A DNA stretch of 64,000 nucleotides, taken from an uncultured Prevotellaceae bacterium. Lineage in GTDB: Bacteria > Bacteroidota > Bacteroidia > Bacteroidales > Bacteroidaceae. The notes beneath the pieces were generated by a model. It ran no database searches. It saw only the letters and a list, made by a program, of their open reading frames with translations, and was not told the origin of the DNA. Shown here piece by piece: positions 50,100-57,990 of this stretch (positions are counted from its first letter, which is position 1; each line of letters starts with the position of its first letter). The stretch covers positions 33,547 to 97,546 of the forward strand of contig CACZVX010000001.1 in assembly GCA_902784755.1 (NCBI GenBank), read 5' to 3'. A program made the translations under genes and the position numbers.

Positions 50100-52496
50100 A
50101 TGAAAAAGTTAATTGTCCTTTTACCTTTTTACTTTTTTACCTTTTTACCTTTACATGCCCAGATTCAGACCAATGGCGGCGTGCAGTATCTGATGAACGT
50201 GCAGAGAGACATGTCAACGGATTTCTCCGACTTGTCCAACACCTATTTCCTCGCCGACAGCCTCGCCTCCTTCGATGCTGCTACGGCCACAGGACTCGTG
50301 AAATGGGATCGCTACCGCCTTTCCCCGCGTCAGGCCTTCAATCTCAACGGCTATTGGCCTGTCAGGATGCAGATGCTCGACTTCCCGTCCACAGAATACG
50401 ATAACGACCCACAGCTAAATATTCATCTGAGCTTCATCTCTCCCCGCTGCATCCGACTCACGATGCTCACCTCTCCTGTGGAGCCTAAGAACGAAGACGC
50501 CAGCGACCCCATGTTCGCCCCAGAATTCCTGCAGAAGATGGCTTCCAACGGTTCTCCTTCTGCCAGCGAATGGCGTTCCATAAGCAACGGTTCTGCCATC
50601 GTCTATAAAGGGGAATTTGGTTCGCTAGAGATTCAGCGCTATCCTTTCCGCATCCTCCTTCGCGACAAAAACGGAAAAATCCTGACACAATCGCGTCATA
50701 TCATCGACAATGATTCCACACAGATCAAACTCCTGCCATTCTCGTTCATCAAGCGTGGCAGCGACAATTCCCGTTCCGTGAATCCTGTCTTCACTCTCGC
50801 TCCTGGCGAACATATCGTAGGCTGCGGAGAATCGTTCACCAAACTCGATAAAGTTGGGCAGAAACTCCATCTCTACGTCACCGACCCACAGGGTCCTGAG
50901 AGCGACGGCATGTACAAGCCCATTCCCTTCTTCTTCTCCAGTCGCGGTTATGGCGTCTTCATGCACACCTCCGCACCTGTCACCTGCGATTTCGGAGCCT
51001 CTTATATAGGTGCTTCCCGACTGTTCATGGGCGATGAGAAGATAGACCTCTTTCTTTTCTTCGGGGAACCCAAGGAGATACTCGATGAATATACCGACAT
51101 CACCGGCAAATCGCCCATGCTCCCCCTTTGGACTTTCGGCACGTGGATGAGCCGCATCACCTATTTCTCACAGGAAGAAGGTCTCGACATTGCCAACAAG
51201 CTCCGTCAGCACCGCATCCCGTCGGATGTCATCCATTTCGATACTGGGTGGTTCGATGTCGATTGGCAATGCGACTATGAGTTTTCCAAGAACCGTTTCA
51301 AAGACCCCGTCGGTATGCTGAAAAAGATGGATAAAATGGGCTTCCGTACTTGTCTTTGGCAGCTACCTTATTTCACCCCCAAGAACCGCTATTTCCATGA
51401 GATTGTTGAGAAGGGTATGCACGTCAGGAATGCCAATGGTGGAATGCCTTACGAGGATGCCGTGCTCGACCTCAGCAATCCCCAGACCGTCGAGTGGTAT
51501 CAGTCCAAAATTGGCGGTTTGATTAAGCAAGGCGTCGATGTCATCAAGTGCGACTTTGGCGAGGCAGCCCCCTTCAATGGTGTTTATGCCAGCGGCAAGG
51601 GCGGATTCTATGAGCACAACCTCTATCCTTTACGCTACAACAAAGCCCTCTGGGAAGGCGTCCAAAAGTACACTAATGAACGTGAAAAAAGTAATCATAA
51701 TTCTACATTCTCCACTCTACATTCTCCATTACCAGGAGTCATCTGGGCACGAAGTGCCTGGGCTGGTTCCCAGCGCTATCCTCTTCATTGGGGCGGTGAT
51801 GCTGCTACCACCAATATCGGCATGCTGGGCGATCTCCGCGGCGGCATCTCCTTCGGATTGAGCGGCTTCTCCTTCTGGAGTCACGACATGGGCGGTTTTG
51901 TCACAGCTTCTCCCGAGGATGTCTATCGTCGCTGGTTGCCTTTCGGCTTCCTTACTTCCCATACCCGTGCCCATGGCGCACCTCCCACAGAGCCCTGGCT
52001 CATCTCCGATTCCTTCACGCAGGCCTTCCGTGAGAGTGCCGAACTCAAGTACCGCCTCATGCCTTACGTCTATGCACAAGCCAAGGATTGCACCGAACGC
52101 GGTCTCCCCATGGTGCGTGCCCTTTTGGTGGAATATCCCCACGATCCTGGCGCCTGGCTCGTAGAAGATGAATACCTTTTCGGCAGTCAGATTCTCGTTG
52201 CACCCTTATTGGAGAATTGCTCTAGCCGTACGGTGTATCTACCTCAAGGTAAATGGATTGACTATCAGAGCGGAAGTGTTTATGAAGGCGGTTATCAGCA
52301 GATAGAGTCTGGTAAGATTCCTGCTATTATCCTCGTACGCGACGGCTCCCTCATCCCCCATGTGCCCGTGGCACAGCACACAGGAGAAATCGATTGGTCG
52401 AAGATTGAGTGGAAGGCTTACAAGGCAGAAGCCCAGCGCTGTGAAGGTCTCCTCTTCCGTCCAGGAGATACCTCCCTTCAGCGAGTGGAGCGATAG
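50100..52496 (+). CDS. GH31 YicI-like alpha-xylosidase
   Basis: A 798-aa exported enzyme. The barrel shows the YicI-type pattern: DVIHFDTGWFDVDWQCDYEFSKNRFKDP, the nucleophile Asp485 in DVIKCDFGEAAP and WARSAWAGSQRYPLHWGGDAATT. YicI-like enzymes release alpha-xylose from isoprimeverose and xyloglucan oligosaccharides. Unlike cytoplasmic YicI it has a signal peptide (MKKLIVLLPFYFFTFLPLHAQ), whose hydrophobic core is coded by TTTTACC(T)-type tandem DNA. Residues about 527-545 (EKSNHNSTFSTLHSPLPG) are coded by another low-complexity repeat, where relatives have a short loop. A family 31 enzyme distinct from the PA14-bearing one upstream. Confidence 0.9.
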   Translation: MKKLIVLLPFYFFTFLPLHAQIQTNGGVQYLMNVQRDMSTDFSDLSNTYFLADSLASFDAATATGLVKWDRYRLSPRQAFNLNGYWPVRMQMLDFPSTEYDNDPQLNIHLSFISPRCIRLTMLTSPVEPKNEDASDPMFAPEFLQKMASNGSPSASEWRSISNGSAIVYKGEFGSLEIQRYPFRILLRDKNGKILTQSRHIIDNDSTQIKLLPFSFIKRGSDNSRSVNPVFTLAPGEHIVGCGESFTKLDKVGQKLHLYVTDPQGPESDGMYKPIPFFFSSRGYGVFMHTSAPVTCDFGASYIGASRLFMGDEKIDLFLFFGEPKEILDEYTDITGKSPMLPLWTFGTWMSRITYFSQEEGLDIANKLRQHRIPSDVIHFDTGWFDVDWQCDYEFSKNRFKDPVGMLKKMDKMGFRTCLWQLPYFTPKNRYFHEIVEKGMHVRNANGGMPYEDAVLDLSNPQTVEWYQSKIGGLIKQGVDVIKCDFGEAAPFNGVYASGKGGFYEHNLYPLRYNKALWEGVQKYTNEREKSNHNSTFSTLHSPLPGVIWARSAWAGSQRYPLHWGGDAATTNIGMLGDLRGGISFGLSGFSFWSHDMGGFVTASPEDVYRRWLPFGFLTSHTRAHGAPPTEPWLISDSFTQAFRESAELKYRLMPYVYAQAKDCTERGLPMVRALLVEYPHDPGAWLVEDEYLFGSQILVAPLLENCSSRTVYLPQGKWIDYQSGSVYEGGYQQIESGKIPAIILVRDGSLIPHVPVAQHTGEIDWSKIEWKAYKAEAQRCEGLLFRPGDTSLQRVER
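51688..51736 (+). repeat. in-frame low-complexity repeat in the second GH31 gene
   Basis: AATCATAATTCTACATTCTC and following CTCT/CATT phrases code NHNSTFSTLHSPLPG (about residues 532-546). Related to insert 2 of the GH2 gene at 47108-47160. Confidence 0.7.
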
Positions 52497-52530
52497 TTTA
52501 CGAAGAATCATTGACGCGAAAACCACTTGT

Positions 52531-52592
52531 TGGTAGTTATTTGAACTTATTGCGAGTTATTTGAACTTATTGGAACTAATTGGTAGTTATGA
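52531..52592. repeat. 20-bp tandem repeat after the second GH31 gene
   Basis: Two almost identical 20-bp units (52531 and 52551; core AGTTATTTGAACTTAT) and a third diverged unit to 52592 in rearranged order. Confidence 0.7.
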
Positions 52593-52609
52593 AGGCCTTC
52601 CGTTGCTTA

Positions 52610-52690
52610 AATGACGTAGAAGCTTTGCAAGAATGCCATTGAAGCAAGGTAAGAATGACGTGGAGACAATGCAAAAATGGCGGAGAGAGG
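52610..52690. repeat. 22-bp tandem repeat, locus B
   Basis: Units start at 52610, 52632, 52654 and a degenerate one at 52676, each beginning AATG. Same 22-bp family as 23333-23416, and preceded by the same CCGTTGCTTAAATG sequence, but more diverged. No spacer sequences lie between units, so it is not a CRISPR array. Confidence 0.72.
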
Positions 52691-52759
52691 ACTTTAACGC
52701 TTAACCAGCGTGTCAAGGCGATTAACCAGTAGTGAAGCCGAATTGTGTAAGTTTAATAA

Positions 52760-52800
52760 AAGAGCCCTGACAAGTCTATGACAGACGTGCCAGGGCTCTT
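52760..52800. terminator. terminator between the GH31 gene region and the 30-aa gene
   Basis: A stem AAGAGCCCTG / CAGGGCTCTT that extends by further imperfect pairs, with T-rich sequence on the minus-strand side (TTTTATT). It probably ends the 30-aa gene and can act in both directions. Confidence 0.8.
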
Positions 52801-52845
52801 GATTTATTGTCTCAACTTCGCAAGTTCGAGTTGACCAGTTATCTT

Positions 52846-52938
52846 TTATCTTACTTTCAGATTGTCGAATTTTGCCATCCAAATACTAAATGCAATACCT
52901 GACATAAACATAACTGCTAATGAAATTGTTGTTACCAT
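52846..52938 (-). CDS. possible 30-aa membrane microprotein
   Basis: An ATG-to-TAA frame of 30 aa (MVTTISLAVMFMSGIAFSIW, then a short charged tail MAKFDNLKVR). It has one hydrophobic helix, an AGGAGA ribosome site about 8 nt before the ATG (unusually strong for this genome), a promoter 53 bp upstream, and a terminator downstream. Together these support a real small gene. It is divergent from the LysR gene. No function is assigned. Confidence 0.55.
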   Translation of the reverse strand: MVTTISLAVMFMSGIAFSIWMAKFDNLKVR

Positions 52939-52990
52939 GATTAAATCTCCTATTTTTTACTAATTATTATATTGTTTTATTTTGACACTG

Positions 52991-53022
52991 CAAAGGTACG
53001 GCAGATTCTGCAGCCCTGCAAC
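52991..53022 (-). promoter_or_regulatory. promoter of the 30-aa gene
   Basis: On the minus strand: GTTG (complement of 53019-53022), 20 bp, TACCTTTG (complement of 52991-52998). Confidence 0.65.
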
Positions 53023-53120
53023 AATCGGTTATGAATTCTTATGAACGTTGCACTTCAAGAAAAACGAATTGCAGCTATCGAAATTCTCGATAGCCAACAC
53101 TTAATTTCTTTCATTATTAT

Positions 53121-53151
53121 TTTGATATTTGTGGGAGATAAACTATATTTG
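53121..53151 (+). promoter_or_regulatory. promoter of the LysR-type regulator gene
   Basis: TTTG (53121-53124), 19 bp, TATATTTG (53144-53151). The start codon at 53160 is only 8 nt after the -7 box. Confidence 0.75.
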
Positions 53152-53159
53152 CAAACGAT

Positions 53160-54065
53160 ATGGAACTGAGACAACTGAAATCTTTTATCCATCTGGCAGA
53201 AACGCTGAATTTCTCCACGACTGCCAAGGAATTGTTTATCACGCAGAGCACTCTCTCGCACCAGATCCTGCAGCTGGAAGGGGAACTGGGGCAGCCGCTT
53301 TTCTACCGCAACAGTCATGAGGTGACGCTTACGGAGGCTGGACAGACGCTGCTGCCCCTGGCAAAGGATACCGTGCGTTCGGCTGAACACTGCCAACTGC
53401 GTATGGATGAACTGAAGAATGTGATGAGCGGTGAACTGAGAATCGGTGTGACGTTCTCTTTCGTCAGCATCATAGCTGCCACGGTGAAAGCTTTCCTGCA
53501 CGAGCATCCGCATGTGGGAATCAACGTGACGCAATCGACGATGGCGGAGCTGATAGAGCAGCTGACGAACCATGAACTCGACTTTGTGGTCTCCTACAAG
53601 CCCATTAAGAGCAATCCGAAGGTGGAAAGCCGCGTCCTCTTCCAACATCGTCTGGCGGCTATTGTCAACGAGCATCATGCACTGGCCAAGCACGACAGCA
53701 TTACGCTGGAAGAGCTGCAGCGCTATGATTTGGCCTTGGTGCGTAAGGGTACCCGTGCCCGCGATACCTTTGAGCGCATGGTGGCTGGAACTGACTTTCA
53801 GTACAAAATCAAGGTGGAAATGAATACGGTGTATCTGCTCTTCCGTATGATCAGGGAATCGAACTACGTGACGGTGCTCAGCGAAAGTACTACGGTTCAT
53901 GAACAGGGTTTGAAGACGATTCCCATTGTTGAAAGTGACTCTCCTGAGAACATAATGCTGGGCTGTATTCATCTGCTGAAGAATGCCTATGTGAAGAACT
54001 CTTCCAAGGAGTTCATCCGCATACTTGGCGAGAGTACTTTTACCCGTTTTGGCAATTCTCTATAA
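53160..54065 (+). CDS. LysR family transcriptional regulator
   Basis: A 301-aa regulator. The winged helix-turn-helix (MELRQLKSFIHLAETLNFSTTAKELFITQSTLSHQILQLEGELGQPLFYR) starts in the conserved way at residue 1, which fixes the start. The ligand domain (about 90-295) has GELRIGVTFSFVSIIAATVKAFLHEHPHVGINV. No inducer can be named. It interrupts the series of glycosidase genes and has its own promoter. A small exported-protein gene follows after 9 bp. Confidence 0.93.
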   Translation: MELRQLKSFIHLAETLNFSTTAKELFITQSTLSHQILQLEGELGQPLFYRNSHEVTLTEAGQTLLPLAKDTVRSAEHCQLRMDELKNVMSGELRIGVTFSFVSIIAATVKAFLHEHPHVGINVTQSTMAELIEQLTNHELDFVVSYKPIKSNPKVESRVLFQHRLAAIVNEHHALAKHDSITLEELQRYDLALVRKGTRARDTFERMVAGTDFQYKIKVEMNTVYLLFRMIRESNYVTVLSESTTVHEQGLKTIPIVESDSPENIMLGCIHLLKNAYVKNSSKEFIRILGESTFTRFGNSL

Positions 54066-54074
54066 TAATCCAAG

Positions 54075-54632
54075 ATGAAAAGAATTCTGATTATCCTTTT
54101 AACGATGATGCTCAGCTCTTTGTCATCAATGGGGCAGAGACTTGCTGCTGACCCTAAGAAGGACCGCCACGAACAGAATAGCCTTATCAGCTGCCCCGAC
54201 TCCAACCACCCCCACATGATTGACCTGGGTTTGCCTTCCGGCACGCTGTGGCAGTGCTGCAACGAAGGGGCATCGAAGCCTGAGGACAATGGCTGCTACT
54301 ACCGATTCGGGCAGGTGCCCACGGCTCCGTCACAGGATCAGATTGAGGAGTTGTTGAATAACTCTGTCTATATATGGACCACCTTCCATGGTGTCAGTGG
54401 CGGCTTGTTCACAGGAAAGAATGGCAACTCTATCTTCCTTCCTGCTGTAGGCAGCATTATATATGGCGCGCTTAACAACGTGGGGGCGGAAGGCATCTAC
54501 TGGTCGTCTACGACCTACAATACGAAAAATGCTTACGAGCTGGACTTCAATTTATACTTTGCGCGCTGGGACAACCGGAAAGGAGGATTGAACCCCAGAG
54601 ACCGCTGGCTGTCTGTACGCCCTGTGCGTTAA
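54075..54632 (+). CDS. exported FISUMP-like protein
   Basis: A 185-aa protein with signal peptide (MKRILIILLTMMLSSLSSMGQ). The core HMIDLGLPSGTLWQCCNEGASKPEDNGCYYRFGQVP and the ending DRWLSVRPVR match the Fibrobacter succinogenes major paralogous domain, common in secreted Bacteroidales proteins. Between them, IFLPAVGSIIYGALNNVGAEGIYWSSTTYNTKNAYELDF is also typical. Family members are thought to be surface or secreted, with unknown function. It is 9 bp after the LysR gene and likely co-transcribed, an uncommon pairing. Confidence 0.78.
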   Translation: MKRILIILLTMMLSSLSSMGQRLAADPKKDRHEQNSLISCPDSNHPHMIDLGLPSGTLWQCCNEGASKPEDNGCYYRFGQVPTAPSQDQIEELLNNSVYIWTTFHGVSGGLFTGKNGNSIFLPAVGSIIYGALNNVGAEGIYWSSTTYNTKNAYELDFNLYFARWDNRKGGLNPRDRWLSVRPVR

Positions 54633-54691
54633 AGCTGCATGAACGAGGGACGAAATACCTAACTAAATATTAATTACTAATTCAATTACTA

Positions 54692-57022
54692 ATGAAAAAA
54701 CAAGCATTAATTATGATGTCGTGTGTTATTCTCACAGGATGTAGCATGAATGAAAAGAGTATCGACGTGGCGGATGTCACCGGTCAGATGACGCAGGAGG
54801 AGAAAGTGCACTTCGTCATTGGAACGGGTATGTCGGGCCAGAGTGGCGACAATGCCGTAGTGGGTAAGACGAAGAATCTGGTTCCGGGTGCGGCTGGTAC
54901 TACGTATCCCCTGGAACGCCTTTCCATTCCTGCCATCGTGCTGGCTGACGGTCCTGCAGGTCTTCGTATTGATGCCCACAGGGATGGTGATTCCGCAACC
55001 TATTTCTGTACACATTTCCCCATAGGTACGCTGCTGGCATGCACTTGGAACGAGGCGCTCGTGGAAGAAGTGGGCAAGAGCATCGGACAGGAGGTGAAGG
55101 AATATGGGGCAGACGTGTTGCTGGCTCCTGCTCTTAACATTCACCGTAATCCCCTCAACGGCCGTAACTTTGAATACTACAGCGAGGACCCGCTGGTGGC
55201 TGGTAAGACGGCTGCTGCCTATGTGCGCGGTGTACAGGCGAATGGGGTAGGTACGAGCATCAAGCACTTCGCTGCCAACAATCAGGAGACGAACCGCATG
55301 GCCAACAATGCGCGTATCAGTCAGCGGGCGCTCCGTGAGATTTACCTGAAGCCTTTCGAGATTGCCGTGAAGGAGAGTGCCCCCTGGACGGTGATGTCAT
55401 CGTACAACTACCTCAACGGGCAATATACCTCTGAGAGCAAGGAACTGCTTACGACGATTCTCCGTGACGAGTGGGGCTACAAGGGAACCGTGATGACCGA
55501 CTGGTTTGGCGGCAAGGACGGTGCCAAGCAGGTGTGGGCAGGTAACGATATGCTGCAGCCCGGCAAGGATCAGCAGTTTACAGACATCATGAACGGTCTG
55601 AAGTCGGACAGCCTCGACGAGAAAGACCTCGACCGCAATATCGGGCGTATCCTGCAACTTATTGAGAAAACCCCGCGCTGGAACGGCTATAAGTATTCCA
55701 ACCATCCTGATCTCGAAGCCCATGCCAAGGTCACGCGGCAGTCGGCTGTGGAGGGTATGGTGCTGTTGAAGAACGACAACCAGACGCTGCCCCTGGACGC
55801 TGCCGTGAAGAAGGTGGCACTCTATGGCTGCACCTCTTATGATTTTATTGCCGGCGGAACGGGTTCGGGTAATGTGAACCACGCCTATGTGGTGTCGTTG
55901 ACGGAAGGCCTGAAGAATGCGGGCTATCAGTTGGATGACACGATGCAGAAGGCTTACGAGGACCATATCGCTGCCGACAAGCAGCGGCAGGAGGAGGCTC
56001 GCAAGAAGGACAAGAACCCCTATGCGGCCTTTATGCCTTTCGACTTGCCACCAGAGATGACTTTCCCGAAGGACCAGTTGGCTACACAGGCTGCTGCCTC
56101 GGATGTGGCTGTGATTACCATAGGACGTGTGTCAGGTGAGTTCAAGGACCGTACATCGGCTGATTTCAATCTCACGAAGGAAGAGCGCCAGCTTATTGAG
56201 GACATTACCGCCGTATGGCATCAGGCCGGCAAGAAGGTGGTGGTGCTGCTGAATATCGGTGGTGTTATTGAGACCGCTTCGTGGAAGGATGCTCCCGATG
56301 CCATCCTCTGCGCTTGGCAGGCAGGACAGGAAGGCGGCAACAGCGTGGCTGACGTGCTCTCAGGCAAAGCTTCACCCTCTGGAAAACTCACGATGACGTG
56401 GCCTGTGGCCTTTACCGACCACGCCTCTTCTGCCAACTTCCCCGTTGACAAGACGGCCGGTCTTGCCCTTGGAGGCTCTGAGAAGAAGAGTGACGTGAAG
56501 GACGTGGACTTCACCAACTATGAGGAGGATGTCTTTGTGGGTTACCGCTATTTCGACTCTTTCGGCAAGGAGGTATCCTATCCCTTCGGCTATGGCCTTA
56601 GTTACACCACCTTCGAATATGCCGATGGTGCCATCAAGGACAAAGGCGATGCCTTTGAGCTGACCGTGAAGGTGAAGAACGCCGGCAAGGTGAAAGGTAA
56701 GGAAGTGGTGCAGGTGTATGTGATCGCTCCCAATGCCCAGCAGGCAAACAAGCCCGAGAAGGAACTGAAAGCCTTTGCCAAGACAAAGTCGCTGGAACCT
56801 GGAGAAGAGGAGGCACTCACGATGCGTGTGAAAAAGTCTGACTTGGCCTCTTTCGATGAAGCCAACTCCCAGTGGAAGGTGGATGCTGGGGAATATTCGT
56901 TCCTTATCGCTTCCTCTTCCCGAGATGTGAAGAATGAGTTGAAGGCAAAGGTGGAAGCCTCTGTGAATAAGGTGAACGACGTCCTGAAACTCGATGCTCC
57001 CCTGAACAGGTTACATCGTTGA
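54692..57022 (+). CDS. GH3 beta-glucosidase lipoprotein
   Basis: A 776-aa lipoprotein (MKKQALIMMSCVILTGC; lipobox LTGC), so it should sit in the outer membrane or face the periplasm. The GH3 N-terminal barrel has LADGPAGLRI, LAPALNIHRNPLNGRNFEYYSEDPLVAG, SIKHFAANNQETNRM and the nucleophile Asp270 in VMTDWFGG. The second domain holds GMVLLKNDNQTLPL and the acid region, and a C-terminal fibronectin III-like domain ends the protein. It would remove terminal beta-glucose from the debranched oligosaccharides. It has no clear -7 box; an ATTACTAATTCAATTACTAAT direct repeat lies before the start. Confidence 0.92.
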   Translation: MKKQALIMMSCVILTGCSMNEKSIDVADVTGQMTQEEKVHFVIGTGMSGQSGDNAVVGKTKNLVPGAAGTTYPLERLSIPAIVLADGPAGLRIDAHRDGDSATYFCTHFPIGTLLACTWNEALVEEVGKSIGQEVKEYGADVLLAPALNIHRNPLNGRNFEYYSEDPLVAGKTAAAYVRGVQANGVGTSIKHFAANNQETNRMANNARISQRALREIYLKPFEIAVKESAPWTVMSSYNYLNGQYTSESKELLTTILRDEWGYKGTVMTDWFGGKDGAKQVWAGNDMLQPGKDQQFTDIMNGLKSDSLDEKDLDRNIGRILQLIEKTPRWNGYKYSNHPDLEAHAKVTRQSAVEGMVLLKNDNQTLPLDAAVKKVALYGCTSYDFIAGGTGSGNVNHAYVVSLTEGLKNAGYQLDDTMQKAYEDHIAADKQRQEEARKKDKNPYAAFMPFDLPPEMTFPKDQLATQAAASDVAVITIGRVSGEFKDRTSADFNLTKEERQLIEDITAVWHQAGKKVVVLLNIGGVIETASWKDAPDAILCAWQAGQEGGNSVADVLSGKASPSGKLTMTWPVAFTDHASSANFPVDKTAGLALGGSEKKSDVKDVDFTNYEEDVFVGYRYFDSFGKEVSYPFGYGLSYTTFEYADGAIKDKGDAFELTVKVKNAGKVKGKEVVQVYVIAPNAQQANKPEKELKAFAKTKSLEPGEEEALTMRVKKSDLASFDEANSQWKVDAGEYSFLIASSSRDVKNELKAKVEASVNKVNDVLKLDAPLNRLHR

Positions 57023-57071
57023 TTATCGTTTACGAAAGTTGAGCATATTTTTAATTTCTTTTATGATATTA

Positions 57072-57102
57072 TTTGCAAAATCAGAAAAATATATTACTTT
57101 TG
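57072..57102 (+). promoter_or_regulatory. promoter of the small beta-barrel protein gene
   Basis: TTTG (57072-57075), 19 bp, TACTTTTG (57095-57102), with a leader of about 50 nt. Confidence 0.78.
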
Positions 57103-57157
57103 TGGTGTTATTTGCTTTAATCAAGATTATTTATTTTAATTTTTAATATTATAAGGT

Positions 57158-57670
57158 ATGAAAAAACTAATGTTAATCATTGCTGTGATGATAGGATTTG
57201 CAGCAAACGCGCAGGCTCAGAAAGGTGCTTTCGAACTGGGTGGAAGTGTTGTTCTGGGAACAGGTGATGATTTTACAAACTATGGTCTGGGTGCTCGTGT
57301 CCGCTATTCCTTCACTGATCATTTCCGTGGTGACCTCAACGCTGACTATTTCCTCAAGAAGGATGGCATAACGATGTATGACCTCAACGCGAACCTTCAT
57401 TATCTGTTTAATCTTGGCGATAGTGGCTTCAGAATTTATCCGCTGGCAGGTATCGCACTGGTACATGTAGAGGCTGATGGTGTTGAATATGACGACCCTC
57501 ACGTTCACGTAAAGTATAGTGGTGCTTCAGATACTGACGTTGCCTTTAATCTTGGAGGTGGTATTGAGTTCCCCATCGCTGACCGCTTGAGAATTTTCGG
57601 TGAGGCCAAGGAGATGATCAAGGACGGTTCCCGTTTCTATCTCTCTGCAGGCATTACCTACACTTTCTAA
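57158..57670 (+). CDS. small outer-membrane beta-barrel protein
   Basis: A 170-aa exported protein with signal peptide (MKKLMLIIAVMIGFAANAQAQ). The mature part alternates hydrophobic residues as in an eight-stranded barrel: GAFELGGSVVLGTGDDFTNYGLGARVRYSFTDHFRGDLNADYFLKKDG and FRIYPLAGIALVHVE. It ends in a typical aromatic last strand (RFYLSAGITYTF), the signal for the BAM machinery. Likely a porin-like or OmpW/OmpA-barrel protein of unknown role. Confidence 0.82.
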   Translation: MKKLMLIIAVMIGFAANAQAQKGAFELGGSVVLGTGDDFTNYGLGARVRYSFTDHFRGDLNADYFLKKDGITMYDLNANLHYLFNLGDSGFRIYPLAGIALVHVEADGVEYDDPHVHVKYSGASDTDVAFNLGGGIEFPIADRLRIFGEAKEMIKDGSRFYLSAGITYTF

Positions 57671-57717
57671 TCAGAGATACCCCTTCGATCCCTCGTAAAA
57701 AGAGGGACTTCGATCAT

Positions 57718-57756
57718 AACTTCAGCCGCTGCCCGAGTAAGGTAGCGGCTGAAGTT
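57718..57756. terminator. strong hairpin after the beta-barrel gene
   Basis: A 13-bp perfect stem AACTTCAGCCGCT / AGCGGCTGAAGTT with a 13-nt loop. There is no T run after it in + direction beyond TTTGG, so termination may be weak. A smaller hairpin GTCCCTT ATG AAGGGAC follows at 57780-57796, and a CCCTC/GAGGG one precedes it at about 57692-57707. Confidence 0.6.
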
Positions 57757-57822
57757 TGGCATAACCCTGCATTATAGCCGTCCCTTATGAAGGGACTCTA
57801 AATGTTCTGCTCTCAATTTTCC

Positions 57823-57908
57823 GTAACTTTAGATAAGTTACTTACACTCGGAAATGAAAAGAAAAACAAATTTTTCTTTTGCATTCCTCTCGTTTTTCCG
57901 TAACTTTG
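57823..57908 (+). repeat. promoter-cassette repeat, copy 1
   Basis: An 86-bp unit: inverted repeat GTAACTT TAGAT AAGTTAC (57823-57841), a stem AAAAGAAAAA / TTTTTCTTTT with CAAA loop, -33 TTTG (57878-57881), 19 bp, and -7 TAACTTTG (57901-57908). It overlaps the next unit by the shared GTAACTTTG. A partial unit (57802-57830) precedes it. Confidence 0.78.
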
Positions 57909-57981
57909 AATAAGTTACTCCATTTCGGCATAAAAAAGAAATTAATTTCTTTTGTTCTGCTCTCAATTTTCCGTAACTTTG
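57900..57981 (+). repeat. promoter-cassette repeat, copy 2, drives the ArsG/CcdA-like permease gene
   Basis: An 82-bp unit: inverted repeat GTAACTT TGAAT AAGTTAC (57900-57918), perfect palindrome AAAAGAAATTAATTTCTTTT, -33 TTTG (57951-57954), 19 bp, and -7 TAACTTTG (57974-57981). The start codon follows 9 nt later at 57991. Confidence 0.8.
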
Positions 57982-57990
57982 TCCCCCGAA

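Noticed and set aside
52694-52882. 62-codon minus-strand frame after the second GH31 gene
   Set aside because: It runs through the terminator hairpin and the 22-bp repeats and overlaps the better-supported 30-aa frame.
53055-53972. 305-codon open frame antisense to the LysR gene
   Set aside because: Shadow of a conserved LysR gene; its translation is rich in His/Arg/Gln as expected of a reversed frame.
57718-57796. structured RNA gene or riboswitch
   Set aside because: Three separate short hairpins with C/G-rich arms fit terminator and repeat DNA; no known riboswitch core or following regulated gene was recognised.
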